Shown here: piece by piece, positions 34,319 to 45,386 of the stretch
How the letters are laid out: each line of letters opens with the position of its first letter
How positions within the stretch are numbered: the stretch's first letter is position 1
Assembly: GCA_001798075.1 (NCBI GenBank)
Contig: MGRG01000005.1
Location: 127,148 to 191,147 of the forward strand
DNA length: 64,000 bases
Source: Deltaproteobacteria bacterium RIFCSPHIGHO2_01_FULL_43_49
Lineage (GTDB): Bacteria; UBA10199; SPLOWO2-01-44-7
Direction of reading: 5' to 3'
The notes under the pieces: generated by a model
The model's input: the letters and a program-made list of their open reading frames with translations, nothing else
Database searches by the model: none
Told to the model about the DNA's origin: nothing
Made by a program: the position numbers and the translations under genes

Positions 34319-35401
34319 GTGTATCTCAAAGCACTAAGCCTCAAAAATTTTAGAAACATTCCAGAAGCCTCCCTATCCTTTCATGAAAAATTCAATGTCT
34401 TTGTGGGGGCCAACGCCCAAGGAAAAACAAATATTTTAGAATCAATTCACCTTCTTTCCATTGGGAGATCTTTTAGGCTCGCCGATTATAAGGGTTTGAT
34501 CTCATGGGAAAAAACGGAAGCCTTCGTTAGGGCCTGGCTGGAATTGCCCATTGGTGAGGAAGAAAGAACCATCCAACTAACCGTTGAAAAGAAAAAAACC
34601 TTCAAAAATGGAAAAGGAGTCAGCCCAAACCAATTCCAATTCATGCCGATTGTTTTATTTGCCCCAGAAGAAATCTTGCTCCTTAAAGATTCCCCACAAG
34701 CAAGAAGGGATTATGTGGATGGATTGTTAATAAAGCTTTCTGCCATTTATGAAGAACACCTGCGTGATTACAAACGAGCCCTCACACAGAGAAATAAATT
34801 GTTGAAAGACGAGCTAATTCCCAAAGAGGAAAAGAAAAAACAGATGACTCTCTGGGAAAGCCCGATGGTAGAACACGGCAGCGTTTTAATCAAAGAACGA
34901 GAAGCTTGGATGAATAAGCTAAACGGAATTTTAAACGAATATTATAAAATAATTGGGCATGATGCCAAATCGGCTCAATTTGCGTATAGTAACAATGTAA
35001 ATTTAGAAGAGTTTTCCACCGTGCAAGAAGCAAAAAGAGAAGAAGAATTAGAAAGAAAGGCGAGTTTAGTTGGTCCTCATCGGGACGATTTCAAAGCACA
35101 GTTAGACACCCACCCAATCAATGCTTATGGTTCGCAAGGAGAGATGCGCACTTTTACATTGGCCCTCAAACTTTCCGAAATTAAATTATTTGAAGAAGTT
35201 TTGAACCAATCCCCTCTGTTATTATTAGATGATGTTGTCTCTGAATTGGATGAGAAGCGCTCCGCCTATTTTTTTTCCTATCTTCAAAGCTACACCGCGC
35301 AGGTTTTTGCAACAGCGACGGCACTTAGTCTTTTTCCAAAAGATTGCCTTAAAGAGTTTCGAGCTTGGGAAATTCGACAAGGAAAGCCCTTTACTTTTTG
35401 A
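34319..35401 (+). CDS. recF: DNA replication and repair protein RecF
   Basis: 360 residues with a GTG start. Walker A lies in VGANAQGKTNILESIHLLSIG, the signature motif in ..GSQGEMRTFTLALKLSE.. and Walker B in PLLLLDDVVSELDEKR. RecF is an SMC-like ATPase that helps RecOR load RecA on gapped DNA. It starts three bases after dnaN; gyrB follows after 41 bp, the conserved dnaA-dnaN-recF-gyrB order. Confidence 0.96.
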   Translation: MYLKALSLKNFRNIPEASLSFHEKFNVFVGANAQGKTNILESIHLLSIGRSFRLADYKGLISWEKTEAFVRAWLELPIGEEERTIQLTVEKKKTFKNGKGVSPNQFQFMPIVLFAPEEILLLKDSPQARRDYVDGLLIKLSAIYEEHLRDYKRALTQRNKLLKDELIPKEEKKKQMTLWESPMVEHGSVLIKEREAWMNKLNGILNEYYKIIGHDAKSAQFAYSNNVNLEEFSTVQEAKREEELERKASLVGPHRDDFKAQLDTHPINAYGSQGEMRTFTLALKLSEIKLFEEVLNQSPLLLLDDVVSELDEKRSAYFFSYLQSYTAQVFATATALSLFPKDCLKEFRAWEIRQGKPFTF

Positions 35402-35415
35402 CCCCTCTTTGGTAG

Positions 35416-37929
<2,514 letters not shown>

Positions 37930-37941
37930 AACAGTTTAACT

Positions 37942-37977
37942 AATCCTCATCGACTTCAGAAATTCTTGGAAGGGTTT
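37942..37977. repeat. Direct repeat, distal copy of the dcrB-like gene tail
   Basis: These 36 bases match 38680-38715 at 35 positions. On the minus strand they encode KPFQEFLKSMRI, then S and a stop. They directly follow the stop codon of the MNT gene. Confidence 0.85.
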
Positions 37978-38319
37978 TTATGATAATTCACTCAAAGGGA
38001 TTTCCAGGCCCGTTTTGATGATTTCATAAAGAAAGGTTCCAGATTCGCATTGAGAAGCTTCGAGGGTAGAATAACCAATAACATCCAGCGGGGCTTGTAA
38101 ATCCTGATTGGCCCTTCCCAAAATCAACTGGCGCTCTAAGATGCCTTTTCCCTCAAGATCCTTGGAGATGATAGAGATATCGATGTCGCTCCAATCACTG
38201 GCAGAACCAGAAGCGTGCGAACCAAAAAGAATAACCCTTTCTGGATGAATGTTCCGCTTTGCTAGCTCCCGAACATATTGGCTCAGGATTTTTTTAATTT
38301 CGGGTGTTGCCTTAACCAT
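37978..38319 (-). CDS. MNT-type nucleotidyltransferase (HEPN-MNT antitoxin)
   Basis: About 113 residues with the minimal nucleotidyltransferase signature: VILFGSHASGSASDWSDIDI, where GS and the SDID carboxylates bind metal and nucleotide. In MntA-HepT systems such a protein adds AMP to the HEPN RNase and blocks it. The ATG at 38319 or one at 38328 may be the start; both lie inside the last part of the HEPN frame, overlapping by about 40 bp. The upstream HEPN gene is frameshifted here, so the module is probably inactive. The stop directly touches a copied host-gene tail. Confidence 0.85.
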   Translation of the reverse strand: MVKATPEIKKILSQYVRELAKRNIHPERVILFGSHASGSASDWSDIDISIISKDLEGKGILERQLILGRANQDLQAPLDVIGYSTLEASQCESGTFLYEIIKTGLEIPLSELS

Positions 38320-38677
38320 TTTAAACATTCCTTCGTTTGTTTGAGATAAATTTCCGCTACTTCTTTATTATATTGGAGAGATAGCTTTTGCAAATCCTCT
38401 GGGTAACGGACTGGTAGACTTGCTGCATTGAGATCTGAAAAAATTTGTTTAAATTCGGCTGGGATTTCTAGATTAATAGGTTTTATCAGGTGATATAAAT
38501 TAGTGTTTTAGGAGGAAGTCCTTCCTGAGTTTCTGCCACGATGGCTTTTAGCAGTTTTTCTAGTGAAAGGTGACAAAAGTATATGACGTAGAGATAACGA
38601 CCCGTTTGAAACATATGATCTGCCGTGCTGAAGTCGTATTCTGATGTATCGATCCAATTTTTGGTAGTCTTCTTCAT
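38283..38677 (-). pseudogene. HEPN-domain toxin, frameshifted
   Basis: The intact frame starts at ATG 38677 and runs 63 residues (KNWIDTSEYDFSTADHMFQT, then CHLSLEKLLKAIV, the HEPN helix) to a premature TGA at 38488-38486. After LPPKT the family continues as HNL; the sequence reads as if one base were lost near 38505-38515. In the shifted frame the HEPN pattern resumes (YHLIKPINLEIPAEFKQIF, LPVRYPEDLQKL) and ends at a TGA at 38285-38283. The start ATG overlaps the stop of the dcrB-like gene (ATGA). It is a real disruption or a sequencing error. Confidence 0.8.
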
Positions 38678-39156
38678 GCAATCTTCATCGACTTCAGAAA
38701 TTCTTGGAAGGGTTTGTAGTAGGTATCGAATTGATCGGCTGGAAAACTGGCGGTCATGTTGATGGCCATCTGACCCTTTAGAAGAGTGACTTGGACTTGT
38801 TTGACAATCTGGCCTGGCTGAATATGAGAGAGGTCTTGGCCCTTTTGGTTCCCCATCATTTTGGCCATTTGGGCAACATCCCATTGGCAAATCATCATTT
38901 TCCCCTTAACACCACTCACCACCAGATCGCGTTCATTCGATATTTTAAGGTCTTGAATACCTCGCTTTTGGATCGACTCCTTGATTTTCGCGAAGTAGTC
39001 TGTTAGCTCGAGCGGCTGCGGCAAGAACTCTTTGGTCAAAATAACATTGGGTTTAACCCGCTTATCGTTGGAGGGTAGCGTCAGAGTGAGCATTCCCTGG
39101 CAGTTCCAATCTACAGGGAGTTCAGCTGTCAGTCCTCCTATATCAATCGTTGGCAT
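38674..39156 (-). CDS. DcrB/DUF1795-like protein
   Basis: 160 residues. The pattern matches the DcrB/DUF1795 fold: an N-terminal strand with LPVDW, a strand with PNVILTKEFLPQPLELTDYF, then long helices and QIVKQVQVTLLKGQMAINMT near the end. Family members include the EagR chaperones of type VI effectors and the lipoprotein DcrB; no effector gene lies next to it here. No signal peptide is seen. The ATG at 39156 was chosen over a GTG at 39186 that overlaps the divergent pseudouridine synthase. Its last 12 codons are duplicated 0.7 kb downstream, beyond the HEPN-MNT pair. Confidence 0.65.
   Translation of the reverse strand: MPTIDIGGLTAELPVDWNCQGMLTLTLPSNDKRVKPNVILTKEFLPQPLELTDYFAKIKESIQKRGIQDLKISNERDLVVSGVKGKMMICQWDVAQMAKMMGNQKGQDLSHIQPGQIVKQVQVTLLKGQMAINMTASFPADQFDTYYKPFQEFLKSMKIA
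38680..38715. repeat. Direct repeat, resident copy in the dcrB-like gene
   Basis: The 3' coding end (KPFQEFLKSMKI) of the DcrB-like gene, repeated at 37942-37977 with one mismatch. The HEPN-MNT pair lies exactly between the two copies. Confidence 0.85.
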
Positions 39157-39173
39157 AAAATGATTAAAACATA

Positions 39174-39917
39174 ATGATGAAACCACGTCAATTTATAGTT
39201 AAACCAAATGAAAAGAGAAGAAAGCGAACCAGGTCACAGCGTTTTCTTAACATTTTGTTTGAAGATAGAGATATTATTGTGGTGAACAAGCCTGCCGGTG
39301 TTTTGACAGAACCAAAAGAGGGTTCACCCCATGAACATGTTTTGGGAATGATCAAAGGATATCTGCAGCGCAAATTCAAAGAATCAAAAGGTTCTTATGT
39401 AAAGCTACTCCATCGCTTGGATAGGGATACCACCGGCGTTTTGGTCGCCGCTAAATCAAAAATAGGCGAGCAAATAGAAGATCAATTTCGATCCCACAGT
39501 ATCGACAGACAATATATCGCCATTGTTGAAGGACGCGTGGAAAATGAAGACGGGCAGATCAATTTCCCCTTAGAAAAAGGAGAGTTTGGGTGGGGTAAAA
39601 AAGTGAGAGTTTCGAAACAAGGGGCAAAGGCCCTGACGAGGTATCATGTACAAGAGCGCTATGAGAACGCCACATTGCTGTCTATTCAAGTAGCTACAGG
39701 CAGAACACATCAAGTAAGAATTCACTGTGCTGAAATTGGCCACCCACTTGTCGGAGATAAAATATATGGCGCTAGTGGAACGATTCCCTTTCCGAGACAT
39801 GCATTGCATGCAAGCGTTTTGGGTTTTAGACATCCAAAAACAGGGAACAAACAACGCTTCGAGGCGAAATTGCCGGAAGATATGGAAGCGTTAGTCGATA
39901 GGTTAAGGGGTGAGTAA
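39174..39917 (+). CDS. RluA-family 23S rRNA/tRNA pseudouridine synthase
   Basis: 247 residues. The catalytic motif HRLDRDTTGVLV (Asp is the nucleophile) and the downstream GRTHQVRIHCAEIGHPLVGD identify the RluA/RluD family, which isomerises uridine in 23S rRNA or tRNA. There is no S4 domain at the N-terminus; the first 25 residues are very basic (KRRKRTRSQR). Which uridine is modified cannot be told. It starts 18 bp from the divergent DcrB-like gene, and the next gene begins three bases after its stop. Confidence 0.9.
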   Translation: MMKPRQFIVKPNEKRRKRTRSQRFLNILFEDRDIIVVNKPAGVLTEPKEGSPHEHVLGMIKGYLQRKFKESKGSYVKLLHRLDRDTTGVLVAAKSKIGEQIEDQFRSHSIDRQYIAIVEGRVENEDGQINFPLEKGEFGWGKKVRVSKQGAKALTRYHVQERYENATLLSIQVATGRTHQVRIHCAEIGHPLVGDKIYGASGTIPFPRHALHASVLGFRHPKTGNKQRFEAKLPEDMEALVDRLRGE

Positions 39918-39919
39918 TC

Positions 39920-41098
39920 ATGGTAGAAAGTATTTACACCCGTTTTGCTAAAGAAGTTCATCACTATTTTCCCCAAATACGCCAAATTCGATCGACAAAA
40001 CGTTTTCGTAAATCGAGGCTGTATCGCGAAATACTGCCGGCATTAAGAAATGTTTTGGACGTCTGCGAGCTAGAAAACTTCGTCGATAAACCCATTAAAA
40101 AATCACCGTTTTACCGAGCCGTTTCTTGGAATGTAGAAAGAGGGATGGAGTTCGAAGGACTTGTTCACATTTTGAAAAACAATCCAGGGCTAGCAGGCGC
40201 TGACATCTACTTTTTGCCCGAAACCGATGTGGGGATGGCAAGGTCCAAAAATAGAAATGTAGCCAAAGAACTCGCCAGAGCTTTAAATCTCAACTACGCA
40301 TTTTCTCCCTGCTACCTTAATTTGGATAAGGGAAGCGGTATAGAGGCGGAAGCTAAAGGAAATAATGAAGTAGGGCTTCATGGCAACGCCATTCTTTCAC
40401 GCTGGCCCATCAAAAGCCCCCGCCAAATTCTTTTAAAAAACTGCAAAGACAAAATGAGGGGAAAGGAAAAGAGACTCGGGTCACAAAGGTGTCTTGTTGT
40501 GGATCTTAAGATGCCAGAGGGGCCCTTGAGAATAGCCTGTCCCCATCTAGATGCCCATTCATCGCAACGTCAGCGTTATCATCAGGTCAAAACAATTCTG
40601 GATTTTTTCAAGCGTGAAGATTGGAAAGGGCCAACCCTAATTGGTGGAGATTTAAACACATCAACCTATCACGCCAGCCATGCCTTTTTTGCCTGGTGGA
40701 GTTTTTGGAGAAAAATGATGATGGGGCCAAAATATGTTTGCGATAATCATTATTGTTATCCAGAACGCTATTTTGAAAAAAGACTCTTTAATTTTTTAGA
40801 ACAAAAAGGCTTTGATTACAAAAACTTTAATGAGCTTGGCAAGCCAACGATTCATTATCATCTTGGGGACGAGAAAAAAAACAAGAACTTGCATGATTGG
40901 GTGCCTAAGTTTTTTCAACCCCTTGTTGACTGGTCTGTGAGGAAGGCCGAAGGAACGACTTCTTTAAAGCTAGACTGGTTTGTGGCCCAAAATCTGAAAC
41001 CGATTGAAGGGTCTCAGAGAGTTATCGGCAATTTGACCTATCAAGGAAAACTGGTTTCTGATCATGACGCAATCGTTGTTAACTTCAAAATTTCTTAA
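39920..41098 (+). CDS. Endonuclease/exonuclease/phosphatase-family protein
   Basis: 392 residues with the EEP fold motifs in order: SWNVERG (Asn and Glu metal site), FLPETDVG, PHLDAHSSQR, GGDLNTSTYHAS and VSDHDAIVV at the end. The family uses a divalent metal to cleave phosphodiester or phosphate bonds, in DNA repair enzymes, sphingomyelinases and inositol phosphatases; this member cannot be assigned to a substrate. No signal peptide is visible. An extra region of about 70 residues between GGDLNTS and the last motif is rich in aromatic residues. It overlaps the end of the convergent methyltransferase gene by 14 bp. Confidence 0.85.
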   Translation: MVESIYTRFAKEVHHYFPQIRQIRSTKRFRKSRLYREILPALRNVLDVCELENFVDKPIKKSPFYRAVSWNVERGMEFEGLVHILKNNPGLAGADIYFLPETDVGMARSKNRNVAKELARALNLNYAFSPCYLNLDKGSGIEAEAKGNNEVGLHGNAILSRWPIKSPRQILLKNCKDKMRGKEKRLGSQRCLVVDLKMPEGPLRIACPHLDAHSSQRQRYHQVKTILDFFKREDWKGPTLIGGDLNTSTYHASHAFFAWWSFWRKMMMGPKYVCDNHYCYPERYFEKRLFNFLEQKGFDYKNFNELGKPTIHYHLGDEKKNKNLHDWVPKFFQPLVDWSVRKAEGTTSLKLDWFVAQNLKPIEGSQRVIGNLTYQGKLVSDHDAIVVNFKIS

Positions 41099-42218
41099 GG
41101 ACTTTTATGTGGTTCTCTCTTTCAACACGGCTTGTTCCTGACCACTCCATAATATCCCCACGGCTCATATAGTCAAAACCACTATTCTGAGGGGTTTTGT
41201 CTTTATCCAATCGGTCGATTTTCTTTAAGTGACCACAATCTCCACAAAGAACGAGCTCCCTTTTTCCCTTGGAAATGAGAGGGGAGCTAACAACACGCCA
41301 GGTATTGGAAGAGGACTGTGGACAATGGATTGTGAACAATGGACTTCGGAAAATCATATACGCCATTTTGAGATAATCGTGTCTGTTCCTTATAATGTCA
41401 TCTACTTGTCGAATTAAAACAGGACATTTCCAGTCAATATAGAAATGGCACCAGTCTCTTTGGTTGAAGGCCAGCATGGGACAGTTCTGTTGGTGAAGGC
41501 AAGGAGCGATCACTTGTGCCTGTTTATCTTGAACAACTTTGTCTCTGAGAGACATTAAATCACGGGTTATTTTTTGAAGAGCAGGCTCGACAACGATAAG
41601 CATCTTACTATTATCAAGCAGTTCAGTGATGAGATGACGTTGATCTTGGAAGGAGAGTTCACTTAAAATATTCGCAGCAATGGCAACATCAAACTTCTTA
41701 CCATCAAGAAGTTTTTTTAAGCTTTTATGCCGAGGGTGGAAAGACTCCGTTTTTATAAATAGCCTTTGTTCGGGCGATCGAACTTTTTCCCATAGATTTT
41801 TGGCATCTTTTGCAATGCCGGGATTTTGTTCTAAACCGAGAATTTCTAACGGCCTATCCTTAAAAAAGTAAGAGCAGGTAAGAGCGGCGGTTCCTGGGCC
41901 ACAACCGAGATCAAGGATTTTTAAAGGAGATTTTTTAAGGAGAAAAGAAACTTCCTCTAAGCATTTCCAAATTTTTGCCGCATTAATTAATACAAAGTAT
42001 AAAAGATAAGCCGATCGAAACTCCTTTTTATTAAAATAGTTTTTAGGAAGTTCGGATCGCCCCTCCGTAAAAGCCGTGGAGAGCATTTCAGCCCCTTTGC
42101 TAAAAAACCGCAAGTCGTGAAAATTCCACCCCGGTGTTTTAGCCCTGTGGGGTGGAAGATAGGTTTCTTTGAGGTAGGTTTTTAAAACCTCCTCCAGATT
42201 TTTAAGGAAAGAATGCAT
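41085..42218 (-). CDS. Rsm22-type ribosomal small-subunit methyltransferase
   Basis: 377 residues. The SAM-binding motif LKILDLGCGPGTAALTC is followed by EILGLEQNPG, and a cysteine-rich C-terminal stretch reads APCLHQQNCPMLAFNQRDWC with HFY after it, the mark of the Rsm22/METTL17 family tied to mitochondrial and bacterial small-subunit assembly. A further CxxC (LCGDCGHLKK) lies near the C-terminus. These Cys residues may hold a metal or Fe-S cluster, as in METTL17. It lies on the same strand after the lysine transaminase, separated by two hairpins. Confidence 0.82.
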   Translation of the reverse strand: MHSFLKNLEEVLKTYLKETYLPPHRAKTPGWNFHDLRFFSKGAEMLSTAFTEGRSELPKNYFNKKEFRSAYLLYFVLINAAKIWKCLEEVSFLLKKSPLKILDLGCGPGTAALTCSYFFKDRPLEILGLEQNPGIAKDAKNLWEKVRSPEQRLFIKTESFHPRHKSLKKLLDGKKFDVAIAANILSELSFQDQRHLITELLDNSKMLIVVEPALQKITRDLMSLRDKVVQDKQAQVIAPCLHQQNCPMLAFNQRDWCHFYIDWKCPVLIRQVDDIIRNRHDYLKMAYMIFRSPLFTIHCPQSSSNTWRVVSSPLISKGKRELVLCGDCGHLKKIDRLDKDKTPQNSGFDYMSRGDIMEWSGTSRVERENHIKVLKKF

Positions 42219-42220
42219 GA

Positions 42221-42314
42221 TTATGGTATTTTAACTTTCACGTAATACACCGCTAAGTTAAAAACCATAAGTATTTCTAACATTTTATCCGCACCAAAGG
42301 TACGTCTAAAATGT
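42221..42314. repeat. Two hairpins between lysine transaminase and Rsm22 genes
   Basis: TTATGGTATTTTAACTT (42221-42237) pairs with AAGTTAAAAACCATAA (42255-42270), and AACATTTTA (42279-42287) pairs perfectly with TAAAATGTT (42306-42314), the latter overlapping the transaminase stop codon. They could separate the two genes' transcripts. Confidence 0.55.
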
Positions 42315-43664
42315 TGAAATACTATATAAAAAAACCTGTTTTAAAGTCTTCTCAAGTCGCTGCAGCCCCTCTTCGACTTCGGCCTTTGTGATCGACAGGC
42401 TCGGCCTGAACCGAACAGAGCGTTTTCCGGAGGGCAAAATCAGCAACCGCTCCCTTTCAATGGCCGTTCTTAGAATTTTTTGACGGACTTCCTCGCTTGG
42501 TACGTCAAATGCCAAGATACCGCCAAGCCCGCGAATGTTTGTTAAGGGGTAGGTATGTGATAGTTGAATAAAGCCTTTTAAAAATTGTCCACCCCTTTCC
42601 CGAATATTTTTTAACAAGCCATATTCCTTGATGATTTCGATATAGCGGGTGGCACGAACCATATCGACCAAATTCCCGCCAAAAGTTGAATTGATTCGGC
42701 TGGAGATTTTAAAACAGTGATCAATACCCTCTTTGTCAATGCGATCGGTAACAGCAATGCCTCCAACTTGAACCTTCTTTCCAAAAGTCATGATATCGGG
42801 TTTCACACCAAAATTTTCCCAACACCACCACTCTCCGGAAAGCCCTAAACCGGTTTGGACTTCATCGAAAATTAATAAAATATCGTTTTGATCCGCAATT
42901 TCACGAAGTTTTTTTAAGAACTCCGGTCTAAAATGATTGTCACCCCCCTCCGATTGAATGGGTTCTATAATGATTGCAGCCGTTTGTAGTCCCAACTGAT
43001 TTAGAACCGCTCGGATTTGCTGGAGGGCTTTTCTTTCACGTTCTTCGACGGTTGAAGGGTGTAGCTCTTCTTCATAAACATTGATTTTTGGATTTAGAAT
43101 TCTTGGCCAAGGAAATTTTGGAAAGTATTGTGTTTTTCTTAAATCGGGAGAATCGGTCATGCAAATTGTATAACCGGTGCGCCCGTGAAAACCTTGTTGA
43201 AAATGGATAATCTGACTTGCCTCAATATCGAGCCCTCTTTTTACATTAAGTCTGGTTTTCCAATCAAAAGCAACTTTGAGGGCATTTTCAACGGCAAGGG
43301 CGCCCCCCTCAACAAAAAAGAGATAACGAAAGTGTTTGCGAATGGCGATCGCATTGAACACGTCGACAAACCTCGCAAAATGGGAAGAATAAACATCACT
43401 CAGGGCAACTTTGATTTGCGAAACTTCGTTGAGGGCATTTTGATAACTCTTATTTTTTAAGCCAGGATGATTAAATCCAATCGGTAACGAGCCAAAAAAA
43501 GAATAAAAATCGAGATACATTTTTTTGTCGAGCTCGTTATAAACATGAGCCCCTTTGGATTTTTTGAGGTCAATGACGACGTGGAAACCATCGACCAAAA
43601 TGGAGCGCTTAAGTGTTTCAAGGGCTTTTTTGCCAGAATAATCTTTAGTGAACACGCTTTTCAT
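42306..43664 (-). CDS. lat: L-lysine 6-transaminase
   Basis: 452 residues. The class III aminotransferase fold carries PLP; the Schiff-base Lys is in IMTFGKKVQVGG and the pocket motif is FDEVQTGLGLSG. The start VDGFHVVIDLKKSKGAHVYN and YLDFYSFFGSLPIGFNHP are typical of L-lysine epsilon-aminotransferases, which move the epsilon-amino group of lysine to 2-oxoglutarate, giving aminoadipate semialdehyde. The gene starts directly after the stop of the aldehyde dehydrogenase gene (TAAATG), which would oxidise that product. Glutaryl-CoA dehydrogenase, 5 kb away, could complete lysine catabolism. Confidence 0.9.
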   Translation of the reverse strand: MKSVFTKDYSGKKALETLKRSILVDGFHVVIDLKKSKGAHVYNELDKKMYLDFYSFFGSLPIGFNHPGLKNKSYQNALNEVSQIKVALSDVYSSHFARFVDVFNAIAIRKHFRYLFFVEGGALAVENALKVAFDWKTRLNVKRGLDIEASQIIHFQQGFHGRTGYTICMTDSPDLRKTQYFPKFPWPRILNPKINVYEEELHPSTVEERERKALQQIRAVLNQLGLQTAAIIIEPIQSEGGDNHFRPEFLKKLREIADQNDILLIFDEVQTGLGLSGEWWCWENFGVKPDIMTFGKKVQVGGIAVTDRIDKEGIDHCFKISSRINSTFGGNLVDMVRATRYIEIIKEYGLLKNIRERGGQFLKGFIQLSHTYPLTNIRGLGGILAFDVPSEEVRQKILRTAIERERLLILPSGKRSVRFRPSLSITKAEVEEGLQRLEKTLKQVFLYSISTF

Positions 43665-45218
43665 TTAGCCAATCGTGTAGTTCAAATCGGGTGTGGCGTA
43701 GTGAGTGTCAATCTGGGCCAGTTGTAATTTTCCAGACAAGTCCCAATTGACCGCCTGCCATTTTGTGAATTGATCAATAACCCAAACGCCAGACTGTCTG
43801 GAACCGTTGCCCGACTTTCCATTGCCACCAAAGGGGAGGTGGGCCTCCGCACCAGTCGTGGAATTATTAATCGATGTCATCCCCGCCGAAATTTCCTCTT
43901 TCCACTGATAAACGTATTGCGGCGTATTTGTGTAAATGGCGGAGGAAAGCCCATATCCAGTATCGTTTGCTAGTTTAATGGCCTCATCAATATTTTTGCA
44001 GGTCATAATATTAAAAAGTGGGCCAAATGTTTCTGTCGAATAAATTTTATCCTTGGGTTGCACATTATCGACAATTGTTGGGAAACAAAAAACACCGGCG
44101 TCGGGATCACCGACAAAACCCCTCCATTTTTTGGATCCGGTGATTCTGCCATTGGGTTCCGTTAACAGTTTGTGGTGACCCTCAAGGAGGGTCTCTATAT
44201 TGTTCAAATGATCTTTCATGAATTTTTCGGAAATCATCGGGCCATAAGCAATGTCTTCTTTTGTGGGGTCGCCGATTTTCATCTTCGAGACTTTTTCCAG
44301 CAATAATTTTATAAATTTTTCGCGGATGGATTGATGGAGAATTAAATTGCCAAGACTGGTACAACGCTGACCCGCTGTCCCAAAGCCCGCCCACAATGCT
44401 CCAGTTGAAGCCAGCTCCAAATCGGCATCCTCCATGACAACGAGGGGGTTTTTGCCACCGAGCTCCAAGCAAGGGACTTGAAGATTGCGCCCACAAACCT
44501 CTCCTATTTTCATTCCTACGGAGGTTGAGCCTGTAAACCCAAATTTATCGACCAGCCCTTTATTGACGGCATCAATTAATGCTTCACCAGTCGTTCTACC
44601 TTTTCCAAAAACAACATTGAAAATTCCATCCGGCAGCCCAGCTTTGTACAAGAGCTGAGCAAAATAATAGGAGGTCAAGGGGGAATCTTGGGAAGGTTTC
44701 CAAACGCAGGTATTTCCAGCAATCAAAGCAGGAACAAAATACCAGGAGGGAACCGCAACGGGGAAATTACCGGCAGTAATACAGGCAAAAACGCCAATGG
44801 GACGGCGATAGGTATAGAGTTCTTTGTTGGGCATTTCGGAGGGAACCGTCATTCCGTAGAGTCTGCGCCCTTCGCTGACAAAAAAGTTGCAAGTATCAAT
44901 AGCCTCTTGAACATCGCCTCTTGCCTCTTTGATCGGCTTTCCCATCTCTCGGGTCACAATTTGCGAAAGGGCTTCTTTGTTCTTTTCAATCAATCTTCCA
45001 AAGTTTTGAATGATGCTTGCACGAACAGGGGCCGGCGTTTTCCTCCATTTTTTGAAAGCCTCTTTTGCTCTGGAACAGGCTTTTTCAACTTGAGATGGAC
45101 CGGCCTCCCCAAAAACCCCCACAATGTCTTTTAAATTAGCTGGATTGGTTGATTCAAAAAAAGCGTTGCTTGTTTCTTCTAAGCCCCCACTCAGCAAGCT
45201 CAAACCCTTTTTAACCAT
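43665..45218 (-). CDS. Aldehyde dehydrogenase, probable aminoadipate-semialdehyde type
   Basis: 517 residues of an NAD(P)-dependent ALDH. The catalytic Cys is in FGTAGQRCTSLGNL, the general base Glu in CLELGGKNPLVV, and the cofactor loop in GFTGSTSVG. The sequence and its partner (lysine 6-transaminase, immediately downstream) fit the ALDH7/AmaB group that oxidises 2-aminoadipate semialdehyde to 2-aminoadipate; this function is inferred from context. A strong bidirectional hairpin terminator stands 30 bp upstream, separating it from the next gene. Confidence 0.85.
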   Translation of the reverse strand: MVKKGLSLLSGGLEETSNAFFESTNPANLKDIVGVFGEAGPSQVEKACSRAKEAFKKWRKTPAPVRASIIQNFGRLIEKNKEALSQIVTREMGKPIKEARGDVQEAIDTCNFFVSEGRRLYGMTVPSEMPNKELYTYRRPIGVFACITAGNFPVAVPSWYFVPALIAGNTCVWKPSQDSPLTSYYFAQLLYKAGLPDGIFNVVFGKGRTTGEALIDAVNKGLVDKFGFTGSTSVGMKIGEVCGRNLQVPCLELGGKNPLVVMEDADLELASTGALWAGFGTAGQRCTSLGNLILHQSIREKFIKLLLEKVSKMKIGDPTKEDIAYGPMISEKFMKDHLNNIETLLEGHHKLLTEPNGRITGSKKWRGFVGDPDAGVFCFPTIVDNVQPKDKIYSTETFGPLFNIMTCKNIDEAIKLANDTGYGLSSAIYTNTPQYVYQWKEEISAGMTSINNSTTGAEAHLPFGGNGKSGNGSRQSGVWVIDQFTKWQAVNWDLSGKLQLAQIDTHYATPDLNYTIG

Positions 45219-45245
45219 GCTCCCTCCCTTGTGTTGCTATAAACA

Positions 45246-45281
45246 AAAAACCCCCGTTGGTCAAACCAACAGGGGTTTTTT
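45246..45281. terminator. Rho-independent terminator, symmetric
   Basis: AAAAAACCCCCGTTGGT and ACCAACAGGGGTTTTTT form a strong stem with a three-base loop and T-runs on both strands. It should end transcripts arriving on the minus strand from the exported-protein gene at 45387-45923. Confidence 0.85.
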
Positions 45282-45386
45282 GCAAATAAGCTTAGTATCT
45301 ATTTCTGGGGGCTAGCGTCGCCCCCTCCAACCGGCAAAGCCGGATTGGAGCCTCCCCCTCTCGCTCGCTTTGCTCGCTGGGAAGAT

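Noticed and set aside
37942-38715. Prophage or integrative element carrying the HEPN-MNT pair
   Set aside because: The interval is only 0.7 kb and holds no integrase, phage or transfer gene.
43665-45300. Lysine riboswitch ahead of the ALDH-transaminase pair
   Set aside because: The upstream region contains only the symmetric terminator hairpin; no lysine riboswitch core could be recognised.
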